A stretch of 37,905 nucleotides of DNA from contig JAJRXX010000071.1 in the NCBI GenBank assembly GCA_024276075.1, forward strand, positions 1-37,905, given 5' to 3'. The position numbers and the translations under genes were made by a program. Positions within the stretch are counted from its first letter, which is position 1, and each line of letters begins with the position of its first letter. The notes under the pieces were generated by a model, which was given only the letters and a program-made list of their open reading frames with translations, had not been told where the DNA came from and ran no database searches. The stretch is from Planctomycetota bacterium. GTDB taxonomy: Bacteria; Planctomycetota; Phycisphaerae; Phycisphaerales; Phycisphaeraceae. This document shows, piece after piece, positions 16,363 through 24,662 of this stretch.

Positions 16363-17217
16363 TTAATCGCCGTCTTGCGCCTCAGCACTCACACTACCCA
16401 CGTCGAGCACCGGCACCTCCTCCGCTGACAGCGCCCGCCCACACTCGGGACACTTCGCGGACGTAACCCGATGCAACAAATAATTGCAGCCCGGGCAGCG
16501 GGGCTCCTCGATCTCGATGTGAAACTTCAGTCGGCAGCGCCCACAACGCGAGTGACCGTTGCTGACCGTCTGATCCAGCAGGCACCGTGGGCAAACGATC
16601 TTCAACGACAACGGCGTCGACTCGGTCTGATCGAGCTTGTCGATCTTGTACACCTTGCCCAAGATCGGCAGCCCAATCGATCCCAGTGCCGTTAATATCC
16701 CCAGCACACCGATGCACTGGATCATGATCGCGTTTTCGATCCCAAATACGATGGCCACACTGAGTGTCATCGCAAAAACAAACACCGTCTGAAGCGACGC
16801 GAACCGCACCCACCGCCACGACCCCGACGTGATCTGTACCAGCGAAAGCAGGCCCGCGTGCGGCAGCGCGACCGACCATATCCCGATCAACCACATCATT
16901 TGCCAGACCCAGTCGCTGTACCACGGATAGGGGTAGTTCAAGTTGAACACACCCCAGATCACCAACATGTACAGCACCAACCCCACACCGCTGATCGTCA
17001 GCGCAACAATCATCCCCACTCGCCAACGGTTACGCTCCAAAATAATCGAAGCACCCAACGACGTCAGGCTAAAAAAGCTCACCGTCAGCAGCGTCACGAA
17101 AATCTCTTCATCAACGGAGGAATGCAACCCGCCGGCAATGATCGCGACGATTCCCGCCAGCGCCACCGACGAAAGTGAGATGATCAGCGTCCAGAGAAAC
17201 GCCCGTTTCGTCACCAT
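16363..17217 (-). CDS. multi-spanning membrane protein with C-terminal double zinc ribbon
   Basis: This is a 284-residue protein in two parts. Residues 1 to about 195 form six or seven hydrophobic membrane helices. Residues about 205-265 form a cytoplasmic cysteine-rich region with two ribbons: CPRC plus CGRC, then CPGC plus CPEC, each pair able to bind a zinc ion. The end is acidic. Zinc ribbons attached to membrane domains are common in planctomycete hypothetical proteins, but no function is known to me. A -10-like TAAGAT (17229-17224) ends six bases before the ATG, which suggests a leaderless mRNA. The gene ends two bases from the inverted-repeat element at 16222-16360. Confidence 0.75.
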   Translation of the reverse strand: MVTKRAFLWTLIISLSSVALAGIVAIIAGGLHSSVDEEIFVTLLTVSFFSLTSLGASIILERNRWRVGMIVALTISGVGLVLYMLVIWGVFNLNYPYPWYSDWVWQMMWLIGIWSVALPHAGLLSLVQITSGSWRWVRFASLQTVFVFAMTLSVAIVFGIENAIMIQCIGVLGILTALGSIGLPILGKVYKIDKLDQTESTPLSLKIVCPRCLLDQTVSNGHSRCGRCRLKFHIEIEEPRCPGCNYLLHRVTSAKCPECGRALSAEEVPVLDVGSVSAEAQDGD

Positions 17218-17223
17218 GACATC

Positions 17224-17229
17224 ATCTTA
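17224..17229 (-). promoter_or_regulatory. -10-like box six bases before the zinc-ribbon membrane gene
   Basis: TAAGAT on the minus strand ends six bases before the ATG at 17217. A weak CTGAGT lies 17 bases upstream. If used, transcription would start at or next to the start codon. Confidence 0.35.
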
Positions 17230-17300
17230 AACTCAGAACAGATTTAACTCAGCACACCCTGCCCCAATACACAACGAACGAAACGAAAGCATCCGATTTA

Positions 17301-17323
17301 GCCCCACGTGAATCACGTGGGGC
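17301..17323. repeat. perfect 23-base palindrome 3' of phoH
   Basis: GCCCCACGTGA and TCACGTGGGGC flank a single A, an 11-base-pair perfect inverted repeat preceded by TTA. It lies about 76 bases beyond the phoH stop codon and resembles in layout the TTAGCC...GGC hairpins at 8374 and 31739. No T-run follows, so it is not an obvious terminator. Confidence 0.6.
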
Positions 17324-17398
17324 CCCGAGTACCACGCAGCCCCCGGTGCCACAGCTTCACACGCCAAAGGTACGTACACCGTGCTCACACCCCTTGCA

Positions 17399-18874
17399 CT
17401 AAAGCTTCTGAGCCGCCAGCGATGCGAGGTCCGACCGCTCACTCTTAGACAACGTCACGTGCCCCACCAGGTCCTGGCCTTTGAGACGCTCAACCATGTA
17501 CGACAGCCCATTAGATGAAGCGTCCAGATACGGGTTGTCGATCTGACCCACGTCGCCGGTGAGCACGATCTTCGTCCCTTCACCCACACGCGACACAATC
17601 GTCTTCACCTCGTGTGGCGTCAGATTCTGCGCCTCGTCCACGATCATAAACTGGTGCGGGATGCTGCGCCCTCGGATGTAGGTCAACGGCTCGAGCACGA
17701 GCTGACCCGCAATCAACAGATTCTCGATACGCTGCTCGGTCGAGTGGCTCTCAGCGTGCTGAGGCATGCCGCCACGCGTAGACAACAGATAGCCAAGATT
17801 ATCAAAAATCGGCTGCATCCACGCGGTGAGCTTTTCATCCTTCGTACCCGGCAGGTACCCGATATCCCTGCCCATAGGCATGATCGGACGCGCCACGAGC
17901 AGCTTGTCGTACCGCTGCTCGGTGTACACCTTGAGCATGCCCGCAGCGATCGCCAACAGCGTCTTTCCCGTACCCGCTGTACCCAGCAGCGTCACCAGCT
18001 TGACATCGTCGTCCAGCAGCAAGTCCAACGCCATGGTCTGTTGCAAATTCCTGGGTAAAATCCCAAACACAGGCTTGCGCGGGCCGTGCACCGGGATCAA
18101 GTGATCTGTATCCCCCAGCCGCCTCGCCAGACCCGAGTGCGAGCTGTCCGCCGCGTCGATCAGGTGCACAAACTGGTTCGCGTGCAGATCGATCCGCTGT
18201 TGCTGCTGATCGTCTGTTTCCTTTACGAGGTACGGCTCGACTCGCTCGATCTCAAGCTGCTTTTCGTCATAAAGCGAATCAATCAGCTCGCCGTCTAATT
18301 GAATGCTGACGTACCCGCTGTAGAGATGGTCTGCGTCGACCTTCTGTGCCTCGAAGTCTTCGGTATGAATGCCCAGCCCGTCGGACTTGAGCCGGACGTT
18401 GATGTCCTTTGAGATCAGGACCACTTTTTTTCCCGCCTGCAACAGCCCCCACGCCACGCCGATGATCCGGTTGTCGGGCTTGTCTTCGCTAAGCCACTTG
18501 GGCCTATCGTCACAGGAAAACTCGACGCGGATCGTCCCGCCGTGCCCGTTCCACTCGACGCCCTCATTGAGCTTGCCCCGCGACCGAAGCCGATCCAGGT
18601 GGCGGATCACCGCGCGGGCGTTGCGGCCCACGTCGTCGTTTTCTTTTTTGAATTTATCCAGCTCCTCGAGCACCGTGAACGGGATCACGACCTGATTGTC
18701 AGCAAACATGAACAACGCCGCTGGGTTGTGCAGCAAGACGTTCGTGTCAAGGACAAAATACTTCAGTTCCTCAGGCTGGGCTGGGCTCTTATCGACAGCC
18801 GAGTCGGCAGATGCGTTCAAATTGTTATCCTCCATCACGCCGTCGGTTTGCCCCGGGTCGGCGGTGATTGCCAC
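17399..18874 (-). CDS. PIN domain-PhoH family ATPase (PhoH2/YlaK type)
   Basis: This is a 491-residue two-domain protein. Residues about 38-185 are a PIN-like ribonuclease domain (YFVLDTNVLLHNP, IPFTVLEELDKFK, VVLISKDINVRLK) with the acidic residues of the active site. The C-terminal part is a PhoH P-loop ATPase: Walker A LLGTAGTGKTLLA, Walker B FMIVDEAQNLTPHE, sensor KIVLTGDVGQIDNPYLD. Studied relatives (PhoH2) unwind and cut RNA and can act in toxin-antitoxin pairs; no antitoxin gene is next to this one. The start is GTG at 18874 with AGGGAAG upstream; an ATG at codon 14 is also possible because the first 37 residues are poorly ordered. leuA ends 103 bases upstream. Confidence 0.92.
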   Translation of the reverse strand: MAITADPGQTDGVMEDNNLNASADSAVDKSPAQPEELKYFVLDTNVLLHNPAALFMFADNQVVIPFTVLEELDKFKKENDDVGRNARAVIRHLDRLRSRGKLNEGVEWNGHGGTIRVEFSCDDRPKWLSEDKPDNRIIGVAWGLLQAGKKVVLISKDINVRLKSDGLGIHTEDFEAQKVDADHLYSGYVSIQLDGELIDSLYDEKQLEIERVEPYLVKETDDQQQQRIDLHANQFVHLIDAADSSHSGLARRLGDTDHLIPVHGPRKPVFGILPRNLQQTMALDLLLDDDVKLVTLLGTAGTGKTLLAIAAGMLKVYTEQRYDKLLVARPIMPMGRDIGYLPGTKDEKLTAWMQPIFDNLGYLLSTRGGMPQHAESHSTEQRIENLLIAGQLVLEPLTYIRGRSIPHQFMIVDEAQNLTPHEVKTIVSRVGEGTKIVLTGDVGQIDNPYLDASSNGLSYMVERLKGQDLVGHVTLSKSERSDLASLAAQKL

Positions 18875-18977
18875 TGTTCTTCCCTACCTATCGGATAGAT
18901 CGCTAGGTCCGCGGTGGATACAAAATTCGCCTTACCCCAAGCCTTCTGTGTTATCTGCCACAAACCCTTTATAAGCC

Positions 18978-20585
18978 CTATTTCTTCTTACGAGCCGGGC
19001 CGCGTTTATGTTTGACCTTGGCGTTATTGGACCGGGTACGGGTTGATAATTTTTTTCTAGCTTCGCCGGCTTTGATCCGGTTAATCGCAGACAGATACGC
19101 ACCAGCCGCCGCCTCGATCACGTCCGTCGAGTAACCTCGGCCACGCACCTGACGATCGTTGTGATACAACTGCACCGTCGCCTCACCCTGCGCGTCCTTG
19201 CCAGCCGTCACCGCACGCGTCTGGTAATCCTTGAGCCTCACACGCACTCCCGTGATCCGCTGGATCGCCGAGTACAGCGCATCGATCGGCCCGTCACCCG
19301 TCGCCGCGTCCATGCGCTCGTGACCACTCGAATCACGCAGCACCACCATGGCCGTAGCGATCATCCCCGTGCCACTGGTCACCTGAAACCGCACCAGCTC
19401 CCACAATCGCCGCTCCGACCGGAGCTGCTGGTCGAGGATGATCTCGATGTCCTCGTCGTAGACCTCCTTCTTCTTGTCCGACAGCGCCTTAAATGCTTCG
19501 AAACCACTTTCAAGCGACGCCTTGTCCAGTTGAAATCCCAGGTGCTTCGCACGCTGGCGAAACGCGTGCCTGCCCGAATGTTTGCCCAGCACCAACTTAT
19601 TCTCCGGCAGCCCCACGTCACGCGGGTCCATAATCTCATACGTCGTCCGCTCCTTGAGCACGCCGTCCTGATGGATACCCGCTTCATGCGCAAACGCGTT
19701 ATCACCCACGATCGCCTTGTGCCGCTGCACCTGTAGCCCCGTCATCGCCGCCACCATCCGTGAGACCGGGTAGATGCGCTTCGTATTGATCTTCGTCGTG
19801 TACCGCTTGAAATAGTCCTTCCGCGTGCGCAGGGCCATGACGACTTCTTCGAGCGACGCGTTGCCCGCACGCTCACCGATACCGTTGACCGTGCACTCGA
19901 TTTGACGCGCACCGTTCTCAATCGCCGACAAGCTATTCGCCACCGCCAGCCCCAGGTCGTTGTGGCAGTGCGCCGACAGCACGATCTTCTTCTTATCCAA
20001 CACCGGCAACTGCTCGCGCAGATGGCTGAAAATGTACCCGTACTCATGAGGCACCGCGTAGCCCACCGTATCGGGCAGGTTCACCGTCGTAGCACCGGCC
20101 TCCACCACCGCAGCCGTGATGTCCACCAAGTAGTTTAGCTCCGTGCGCGATGCATCCTCTGGGCTAAACTCCACGTCATCGACGTACCCACGCGCCTGTC
20201 GAACCGACTCGACCGCCAGCTCGATGATCCTGCGGATCGGCATGCGCAGCTTGTGCGTCCGGTGGATCTTGCTCGTCGCACAGAAGACGTGTATCCGCCC
20301 GTGTGCCGCGCCCTTCAGCGCTTCACCCGCGCGGTCGATGTCACGGGGCACGCACCGCGCCAAGCCCGCAACCTTCGCGCGCGCCAGCTCGTGCGAGATC
20401 GCCCGCACCGCTTCGAAGTCGCCCTGGCTGGTGATCGGAAACCCCGCCTCGATGATATCCACGCCCAACGACTCTAGATTACGCGCGATCTCGATCTTCT
20501 CCTGGAAGTTCAGCGTCGCGCCCGGCGACTGCTCGCCGTCACGCAGCGTCGTGTCAAAAATACGGATCGGGGTCGGCCTGGCCAT
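18978..20585 (-). CDS. leuA: 2-isopropylmalate synthase
   Basis: This enzyme condenses 2-oxoisovalerate with acetyl-CoA, the first committed step of leucine synthesis. The 535-residue product has the DRE-TIM metallolyase domain: RIFDTTLRDGEQSPGA at the N-terminus and the metal-binding SAHCHNDLGLAVANS. These are followed by NGIGERAGNASLEEV, HEAGIHQDGVLK and a C-terminal domain of the type that binds leucine for feedback control (GDGPIDALYSAI). A lysine-rich tail of about 25 residues is extra. The ATG at 20585 has GAGGAG upstream and fits the family start. The 5' region carries a promoter, a leucine-rich leader peptide and a terminator (20648-20832), so transcription is probably controlled by leucine supply through attenuation. 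phoH follows 103 bases downstream. Confidence 0.96.
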   Translation of the reverse strand: MARPTPIRIFDTTLRDGEQSPGATLNFQEKIEIARNLESLGVDIIEAGFPITSQGDFEAVRAISHELARAKVAGLARCVPRDIDRAGEALKGAAHGRIHVFCATSKIHRTHKLRMPIRRIIELAVESVRQARGYVDDVEFSPEDASRTELNYLVDITAAVVEAGATTVNLPDTVGYAVPHEYGYIFSHLREQLPVLDKKKIVLSAHCHNDLGLAVANSLSAIENGARQIECTVNGIGERAGNASLEEVVMALRTRKDYFKRYTTKINTKRIYPVSRMVAAMTGLQVQRHKAIVGDNAFAHEAGIHQDGVLKERTTYEIMDPRDVGLPENKLVLGKHSGRHAFRQRAKHLGFQLDKASLESGFEAFKALSDKKKEVYDEDIEIILDQQLRSERRLWELVRFQVTSGTGMIATAMVVLRDSSGHERMDAATGDGPIDALYSAIQRITGVRVRLKDYQTRAVTAGKDAQGEATVQLYHNDRQVRGRGYSTDVIEAAAGAYLSAINRIKAGEARKKLSTRTRSNNAKVKHKRGPARKKK

Positions 20586-20647
20586 GGCTGTGCTCCTCAA
20601 GCAATTCTCTTCGCCTGCTCGTAACTACCTTCAATACACCTATAAAC

Positions 20648-20682
20648 AAAAACCCTGCCTCGATTCACGATCGGGACAGGGC
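20648..20682 (-). terminator. leuA attenuator terminator
   Basis: On the minus strand CCCTGTCCCGAT (20681-20670) pairs with ATCGAGGCAGGG (20664-20653) around a five-base loop: 11 of 12 positions pair, one of them G-U. Five T follow (20652-20648). It lies between the leader peptide stop and leuA, 62 bases before the leuA ATG. Its 5' arm can also pair with the segment GGGTAGGGC that overlaps the leader stop codon (20719-20711), giving an alternative antiterminator. Confidence 0.85.
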
Positions 20683-20713
20683 ATTCAAGATCAAGAAAAT
20701 TCGGTGATCAGCC

Positions 20714-20794
20714 CTACCCGACGCGCAGCAACCCTAGCCCTAGTAGCTCTAGGAGCAGGTCGTTACGGAGTCGGATGGTGCCTGATGTTTTCAT
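20714..20794 (-). CDS. leuL: leucine-rich leader peptide of leuA (attenuation control)
   Basis: This is a 26-codon frame, ATG 20794-20792 to TAG 20716-20714. The peptide begins MKTSGTIRLRND and then reads LLLELLGLGLLRVG. Nine of 26 residues are leucine, eight of them within residues 13-23. Four of the nine use CTA, which looks little used in the neighbouring GC-rich genes. The stop codon lies inside a segment able to pair with the 5' arm of the following terminator. This is the arrangement of enterobacterial leu, his and trp leader peptides: a ribosome stalled on leucine codons leaves the segment free to form the antiterminator, and a ribosome reaching the stop covers it. No Shine-Dalgarno site is visible. 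The promoter ends nine bases before the ATG, so the leader is probably translated as a leaderless frame. I do not know of a described leu attenuator in planctomycetes. Confidence 0.8.
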   Translation of the reverse strand: MKTSGTIRLRNDLLLELLGLGLLRVG

Positions 20795-20803
20795 AACAAA
20801 AAA

Positions 20804-20832
20804 ATACTATGACCATTCACAAGCCGCGTCAA
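20804..20832 (-). promoter_or_regulatory. sigma-70-type promoter of the leuL-leuA transcript
   Basis: On the minus strand TTGACG (20832-20827), a 17-base spacer and TAGTAT (20809-20804) are seen. The -10 ends nine bases before the leader peptide ATG, so transcription would begin only one to three bases before it. The icd promoter points the other way, with its -35 box 39 bases from this one. Confidence 0.72.
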
Positions 20833-20870
20833 CGGCCAACCCCTATATCGGCCCACCACCACACCCGGCT

Positions 20871-20899
20871 TTGACGGGCCACACACACCCCGATATTTT
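20871..20899 (+). promoter_or_regulatory. sigma-70-type promoter of icd
   Basis: TTGACG (20871-20876), a 17-base spacer and TATTTT (20894-20899) lie about 60 bases before the icd ATG. It is back to back with the leuL promoter. Confidence 0.65.
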
Positions 20900-20958
20900 C
20901 ACTGTTTCCGCAGCTTTTTTCGCTACAGACCCGAGAAACCCACTGGAAACCCCATCCG

Positions 20959-22209
<1,251 letters not shown>

Positions 22210-22295
22210 ATTTAGACCAGGCCAGAATTACATTTCCATCGATTTTAGTAAGTTAAGCAAATTCAATAATTTATCGTTAATTTAAACTTATTTTT

Positions 22296-22348
22296 GTTGA
22301 CAATGTGGCCGCTGTATGTTGACAATCAATCGCTTTTTAGTTGACAAT
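22296..22348 (+). promoter_or_regulatory. three GTTGACAAT direct repeats at 22-bp spacing (candidate operator)
   Basis: GTTGACAAT occurs at 22296-22304, 22318-22326 and 22340-22348, always exactly 22 bases apart, about two DNA helical turns, so all three sit on the same face. The last copy ends 15 bases before the ATG at 22364. Each includes TTGACA, but no copy has a good -10 box 16-18 bases downstream; the nearest match is the GACAAT of the next repeat at 18 bases. An array of binding sites for a repressor, perhaps the winged-helix protein encoded next, is the simplest reading. The surroundings are AT-rich. Confidence 0.75.
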
Positions 22349-22363
22349 AGCTATTAGTTCATC

Positions 22364-23404
22364 ATGCCTCAAATTACCAAGAAAACGCAACGCATTCGGT
22401 CTTTCCTTCTTAAAAATATCCCAGACCATCCCAAAGATGCCGCCACCCTGGCATGCGACAAATTTGGGATTAGCCGGCAATCGATCAATCGACACCTACA
22501 CGCGCTCATGAAACAGGGACTCGTAACCGCTTCTGGAAATACGAGGCAGCGTTCCTACCAACTGGCGACCCTTTTTTCTGAAATATTCGAGGTCGCGATT
22601 GCGGACTTGAAGGAAGACGTTCTCTGGCAAAAACGTGCTGCCCCTTTACTCAAAGACCTACCACAAAATGTGCTCCACATATGGCATTACGGCTTTACTG
22701 AAATGGTAAATAATGTCATCGACCATTCCGGCGGCACACGAATCCGTATCAGAATCCGAAAAACTGCGGTTTTCGTAAGCATAATTATCCTCGACGATGG
22801 CGTTGGAATCTTCCATAAAATCCAAAGTGAATTGGGTCTTGAAGATGAACGACACGCTGTCCTTGAACTATCAAAAGGGAAATTGACAACCGATCCTGAC
22901 AATCATACCGGCGAAGGAATATTTTTCTCTTCGCGTATGTTCGATGAATACACGATACGCTCTGGCAAAACTCAGTTTTCTCATCGCGGAAACGAAGACG
23001 AAGATTGGATCTTCGAAACCGCGCAACCAGAACAGGGAACCGCCGTATACATGTTGATTAGCAACGATAGCCGCAGAACCACGAAGAAAATCCTTGACCA
23101 ATATAGTTCTAACGATGGAGATTACCGCTTTATACGAACCGTTGTCCCTGTTCGATTGCTGAGGTACGGCCTCGAACAACTCGTTTCCAGATCACAAGCG
23201 AAACGACTATTGGCTCGAGTCGATCGTTTTAAAATAGTCCTGCTCGATTTCAAAGATGTCGACCGTATCGGCCAAGCATTCGCAGACGAAATATTTCGCG
23301 TGTTTGCCAATCAACACCCGGCCATCCAGATCGTTCCTGTCAATATGAGTGCTAGTGTAAAAAACATGGTAAACCGCGCAAAAGCAGAAGCGATGAATAA
23401 TTAA
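22364..23404 (+). CDS. winged-helix / GHKL ATPase / STAS-like (DUF4325) fusion regulator
   Basis: This is a 346-residue protein of three parts. Residues 5-70 form a winged-helix DNA-binding domain (FGISRQSINRHLHALMKQG, with a wing around 60-67). Residues about 100-235 form a GHKL ATPase fold: N-box EMVNNVIDHSGG (113-124), DDGVGIF (144-150) and the lid glycines HTGEGIFFSSRM (181-192). Residues about 262-340 match a STAS-like domain (SRSQAKRLLARV, LDFKDVDRIGQAFADEIF). No phospho-acceptor histidine domain or membrane helix is seen, so it is a cytosolic switch like an anti-sigma kinase joined to its partner, rather than a classical sensor kinase. The gene is much more AT-rich than its neighbours, which suggests transfer. 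Three regular repeats precede the start. What it controls is unknown. Confidence 0.8.
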   Translation: MPQITKKTQRIRSFLLKNIPDHPKDAATLACDKFGISRQSINRHLHALMKQGLVTASGNTRQRSYQLATLFSEIFEVAIADLKEDVLWQKRAAPLLKDLPQNVLHIWHYGFTEMVNNVIDHSGGTRIRIRIRKTAVFVSIIILDDGVGIFHKIQSELGLEDERHAVLELSKGKLTTDPDNHTGEGIFFSSRMFDEYTIRSGKTQFSHRGNEDEDWIFETAQPEQGTAVYMLISNDSRRTTKKILDQYSSNDGDYRFIRTVVPVRLLRYGLEQLVSRSQAKRLLARVDRFKIVLLDFKDVDRIGQAFADEIFRVFANQHPAIQIVPVNMSASVKNMVNRAKAEAMNN

Positions 23405-23491
23405 ATCGCTATTTATCCCGATCAACTATCTTTGTTTGCGTTACTGGCTCTCAACAACATCTGCAACCTGACTCTCACATCGTTAACGGAC

Positions 23492-23497
23492 TAAACT
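23492..23497 (+). promoter_or_regulatory. -10-like box seven bases before nfo
   Basis: TAAACT (four of six consensus bases) ends seven bases before the nfo ATG, with CTGACT about 18 bases upstream. If used, the nfo mRNA would be leaderless. No Shine-Dalgarno sequence is present. Confidence 0.35.
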
Positions 23498-23504
23498 TAC
23501 CCCC

Positions 23505-24446
23505 ATGTTCGGCTCGCACCTCTCCATCGCTGGCGGCTTGCACAACGCACTGATCGACGCGCAGCGCCTGGGCATGGACTGCGTGCAAATCTTCACCAAG
23601 AACCAACGCCAGTGGCGCATCCCGCCTCTGACCGACGAACAAATCGACCTCTGGCAACAGCACCAACGTGAAACCAAGATCAACCACGTCGTTAGCCACG
23701 ACAGCTACCTGATCAACCTCGCTAGCCCCGACGATCAAGCCTGGAAAAAATCCATTGCACTGTTCCGTGAGGAGTTGTTCCGCTGCGAAGCTCTGGGCAT
23801 ACCCGACCTGGTCGCGCACCCCGGCGCTCACATGAAATCCGGCGAACCCGCCGGCCTGAAGCGCATCGCCAAAGCACTCGATCAATTGCACAAGGACCTG
23901 CCCGGGCTAAACGTCGTCACTTGCCTCGAGGTCACCGCCGGCCAAGGCACCTCGCTGGGCGCACGCTTCGAGCACCTTGGTCAGATCATCGACGCAGTCA
24001 AAGACCCCGATCGTCTGGGCGCCTGCCTCGACACCGCTCACCTGCTCGAAGCAGGGTACGACCTGACCAGTGCTGCGGGATGTCGTGACACGCTCAAACA
24101 GTTCGACCAGACCGTTGGCCTCGACCGCGTGCGCGTCCTGCACATAAACGACTCGAAGACCCCCCGTGGCAGCCGGGTCGATCGCCACGACCACATCGGC
24201 AAGGGGCACGTCAGCCTCGACGCCTTTGGGGTGATCGTGAAGCACCCCCGCTTCAGGAAAGTGCCCAAAATCCTCGAAACACCCAAAGCCGACGCACCCG
24301 ACGGCCGACCCTGGGACACTGTCAACCTCGAACTGCTGCGCAGCCTCGCGGGGATTAAACCCAAACGCACCCCACGGCAACGCCCCGCCAAAATCGCCAA
24401 CACAAAAACCCAAAAAACGAAACCAAAACCCCACGCCAAAACTTGA
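23505..24446 (+). CDS. nfo: endonuclease IV (AP endonuclease)
   Basis: Endonuclease IV cuts DNA 5' of abasic sites and removes blocked 3' ends in base excision repair. The protein is a TIM barrel with three zinc ions. The start GSHLSIAGGLHNALIDA and the motifs SHDSYLINLAS, LVAHPGAHM, CLDTAHLLEAGYD, LHINDSK, DRHDHIGKGHVSLDAFG and PKILETPK supply the known His, Asp and Glu zinc ligands. The core is about 280 residues as expected. A Lys/Pro/Thr-rich tail of about 30 residues (ending KTKPKPHAKT) is extra and probably disordered; it could help bind DNA. No clear Shine-Dalgarno sequence precedes the ATG. The gene starts 101 bases after the AT-rich regulator. Confidence 0.96.
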   Translation: MFGSHLSIAGGLHNALIDAQRLGMDCVQIFTKNQRQWRIPPLTDEQIDLWQQHQRETKINHVVSHDSYLINLASPDDQAWKKSIALFREELFRCEALGIPDLVAHPGAHMKSGEPAGLKRIAKALDQLHKDLPGLNVVTCLEVTAGQGTSLGARFEHLGQIIDAVKDPDRLGACLDTAHLLEAGYDLTSAAGCRDTLKQFDQTVGLDRVRVLHINDSKTPRGSRVDRHDHIGKGHVSLDAFGVIVKHPRFRKVPKILETPKADAPDGRPWDTVNLELLRSLAGIKPKRTPRQRPAKIANTKTQKTKPKPHAKT

Positions 24447-24491
24447 CCCCACGCATGGTCGATACAAGAATTAACCAGACGAACAGATCAG

Positions 24492-24610
24492 GAAAGGAGG
24501 TGCACCGGGATTAGCCTATAAACCCTGATAAGACCCAGGCCGAGCGAGTGCACGCAAGATTTCCAGTTATTATTCCTACGGTTATCCCTGCTCGCCCGGC
24601 CATTTTTATG
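24492..24610 (+). other. intergenic region with orphan Shine-Dalgarno sequence and long-range hairpin; possible structured RNA
   Basis: GAAAGGAGGTG (24492-24502) is an 11-base perfect match to the anti-Shine-Dalgarno tail of 16S rRNA, but no usable start codon opens a frame of more than four codons behind it. Further on, GGCCGAGCGAG (24538-24548) pairs with CTCGCCCGGCC (24591-24601), ten of eleven positions, across a 42-base loop and is followed by ATTTTTAT. This could be a terminator for nfo, a small RNA, or the leader of upp. It lacks the conserved SRP RNA tetraloop sequence. No known riboswitch was recognised. Confidence 0.4.
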
Positions 24611-24643
24611 CGCGAGCGCCACGCTCCACTCCCCGCGCAAGCG

Positions 24644-24649
24644 TATACT
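24644..24649 (+). promoter_or_regulatory. -10 box of upp
   Basis: TATACT (five of six consensus bases) ends 13 bases before the upp ATG, implying a very short 5' leader of about six bases and no room for a Shine-Dalgarno sequence. The expected -35 region is GC-rich and poor. Confidence 0.45.
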
Positions 24650-24662
24650 GCCAGTCAACGCG

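Noticed and set aside
16363-17217. Zinc-ribbon membrane protein as part of the phoH transcript
   Set aside because: The gap of 181 bases contains a perfect palindrome and a -10-like box immediately before the gene, so separate transcription is more likely.
22296-22348. CRISPR-like array
   Set aside because: The repeats are only nine bases with 13-base intervals, three in number, and sit at promoter distance from a gene; no cas genes are present.
24481-24602. Possible SRP (4.5S) RNA or known riboswitch between nfo and upp
   Set aside because: The conserved GGAAGCAGC-type loop of SRP RNA is missing and no riboswitch core was recognised; kept only as an unassigned structured region.
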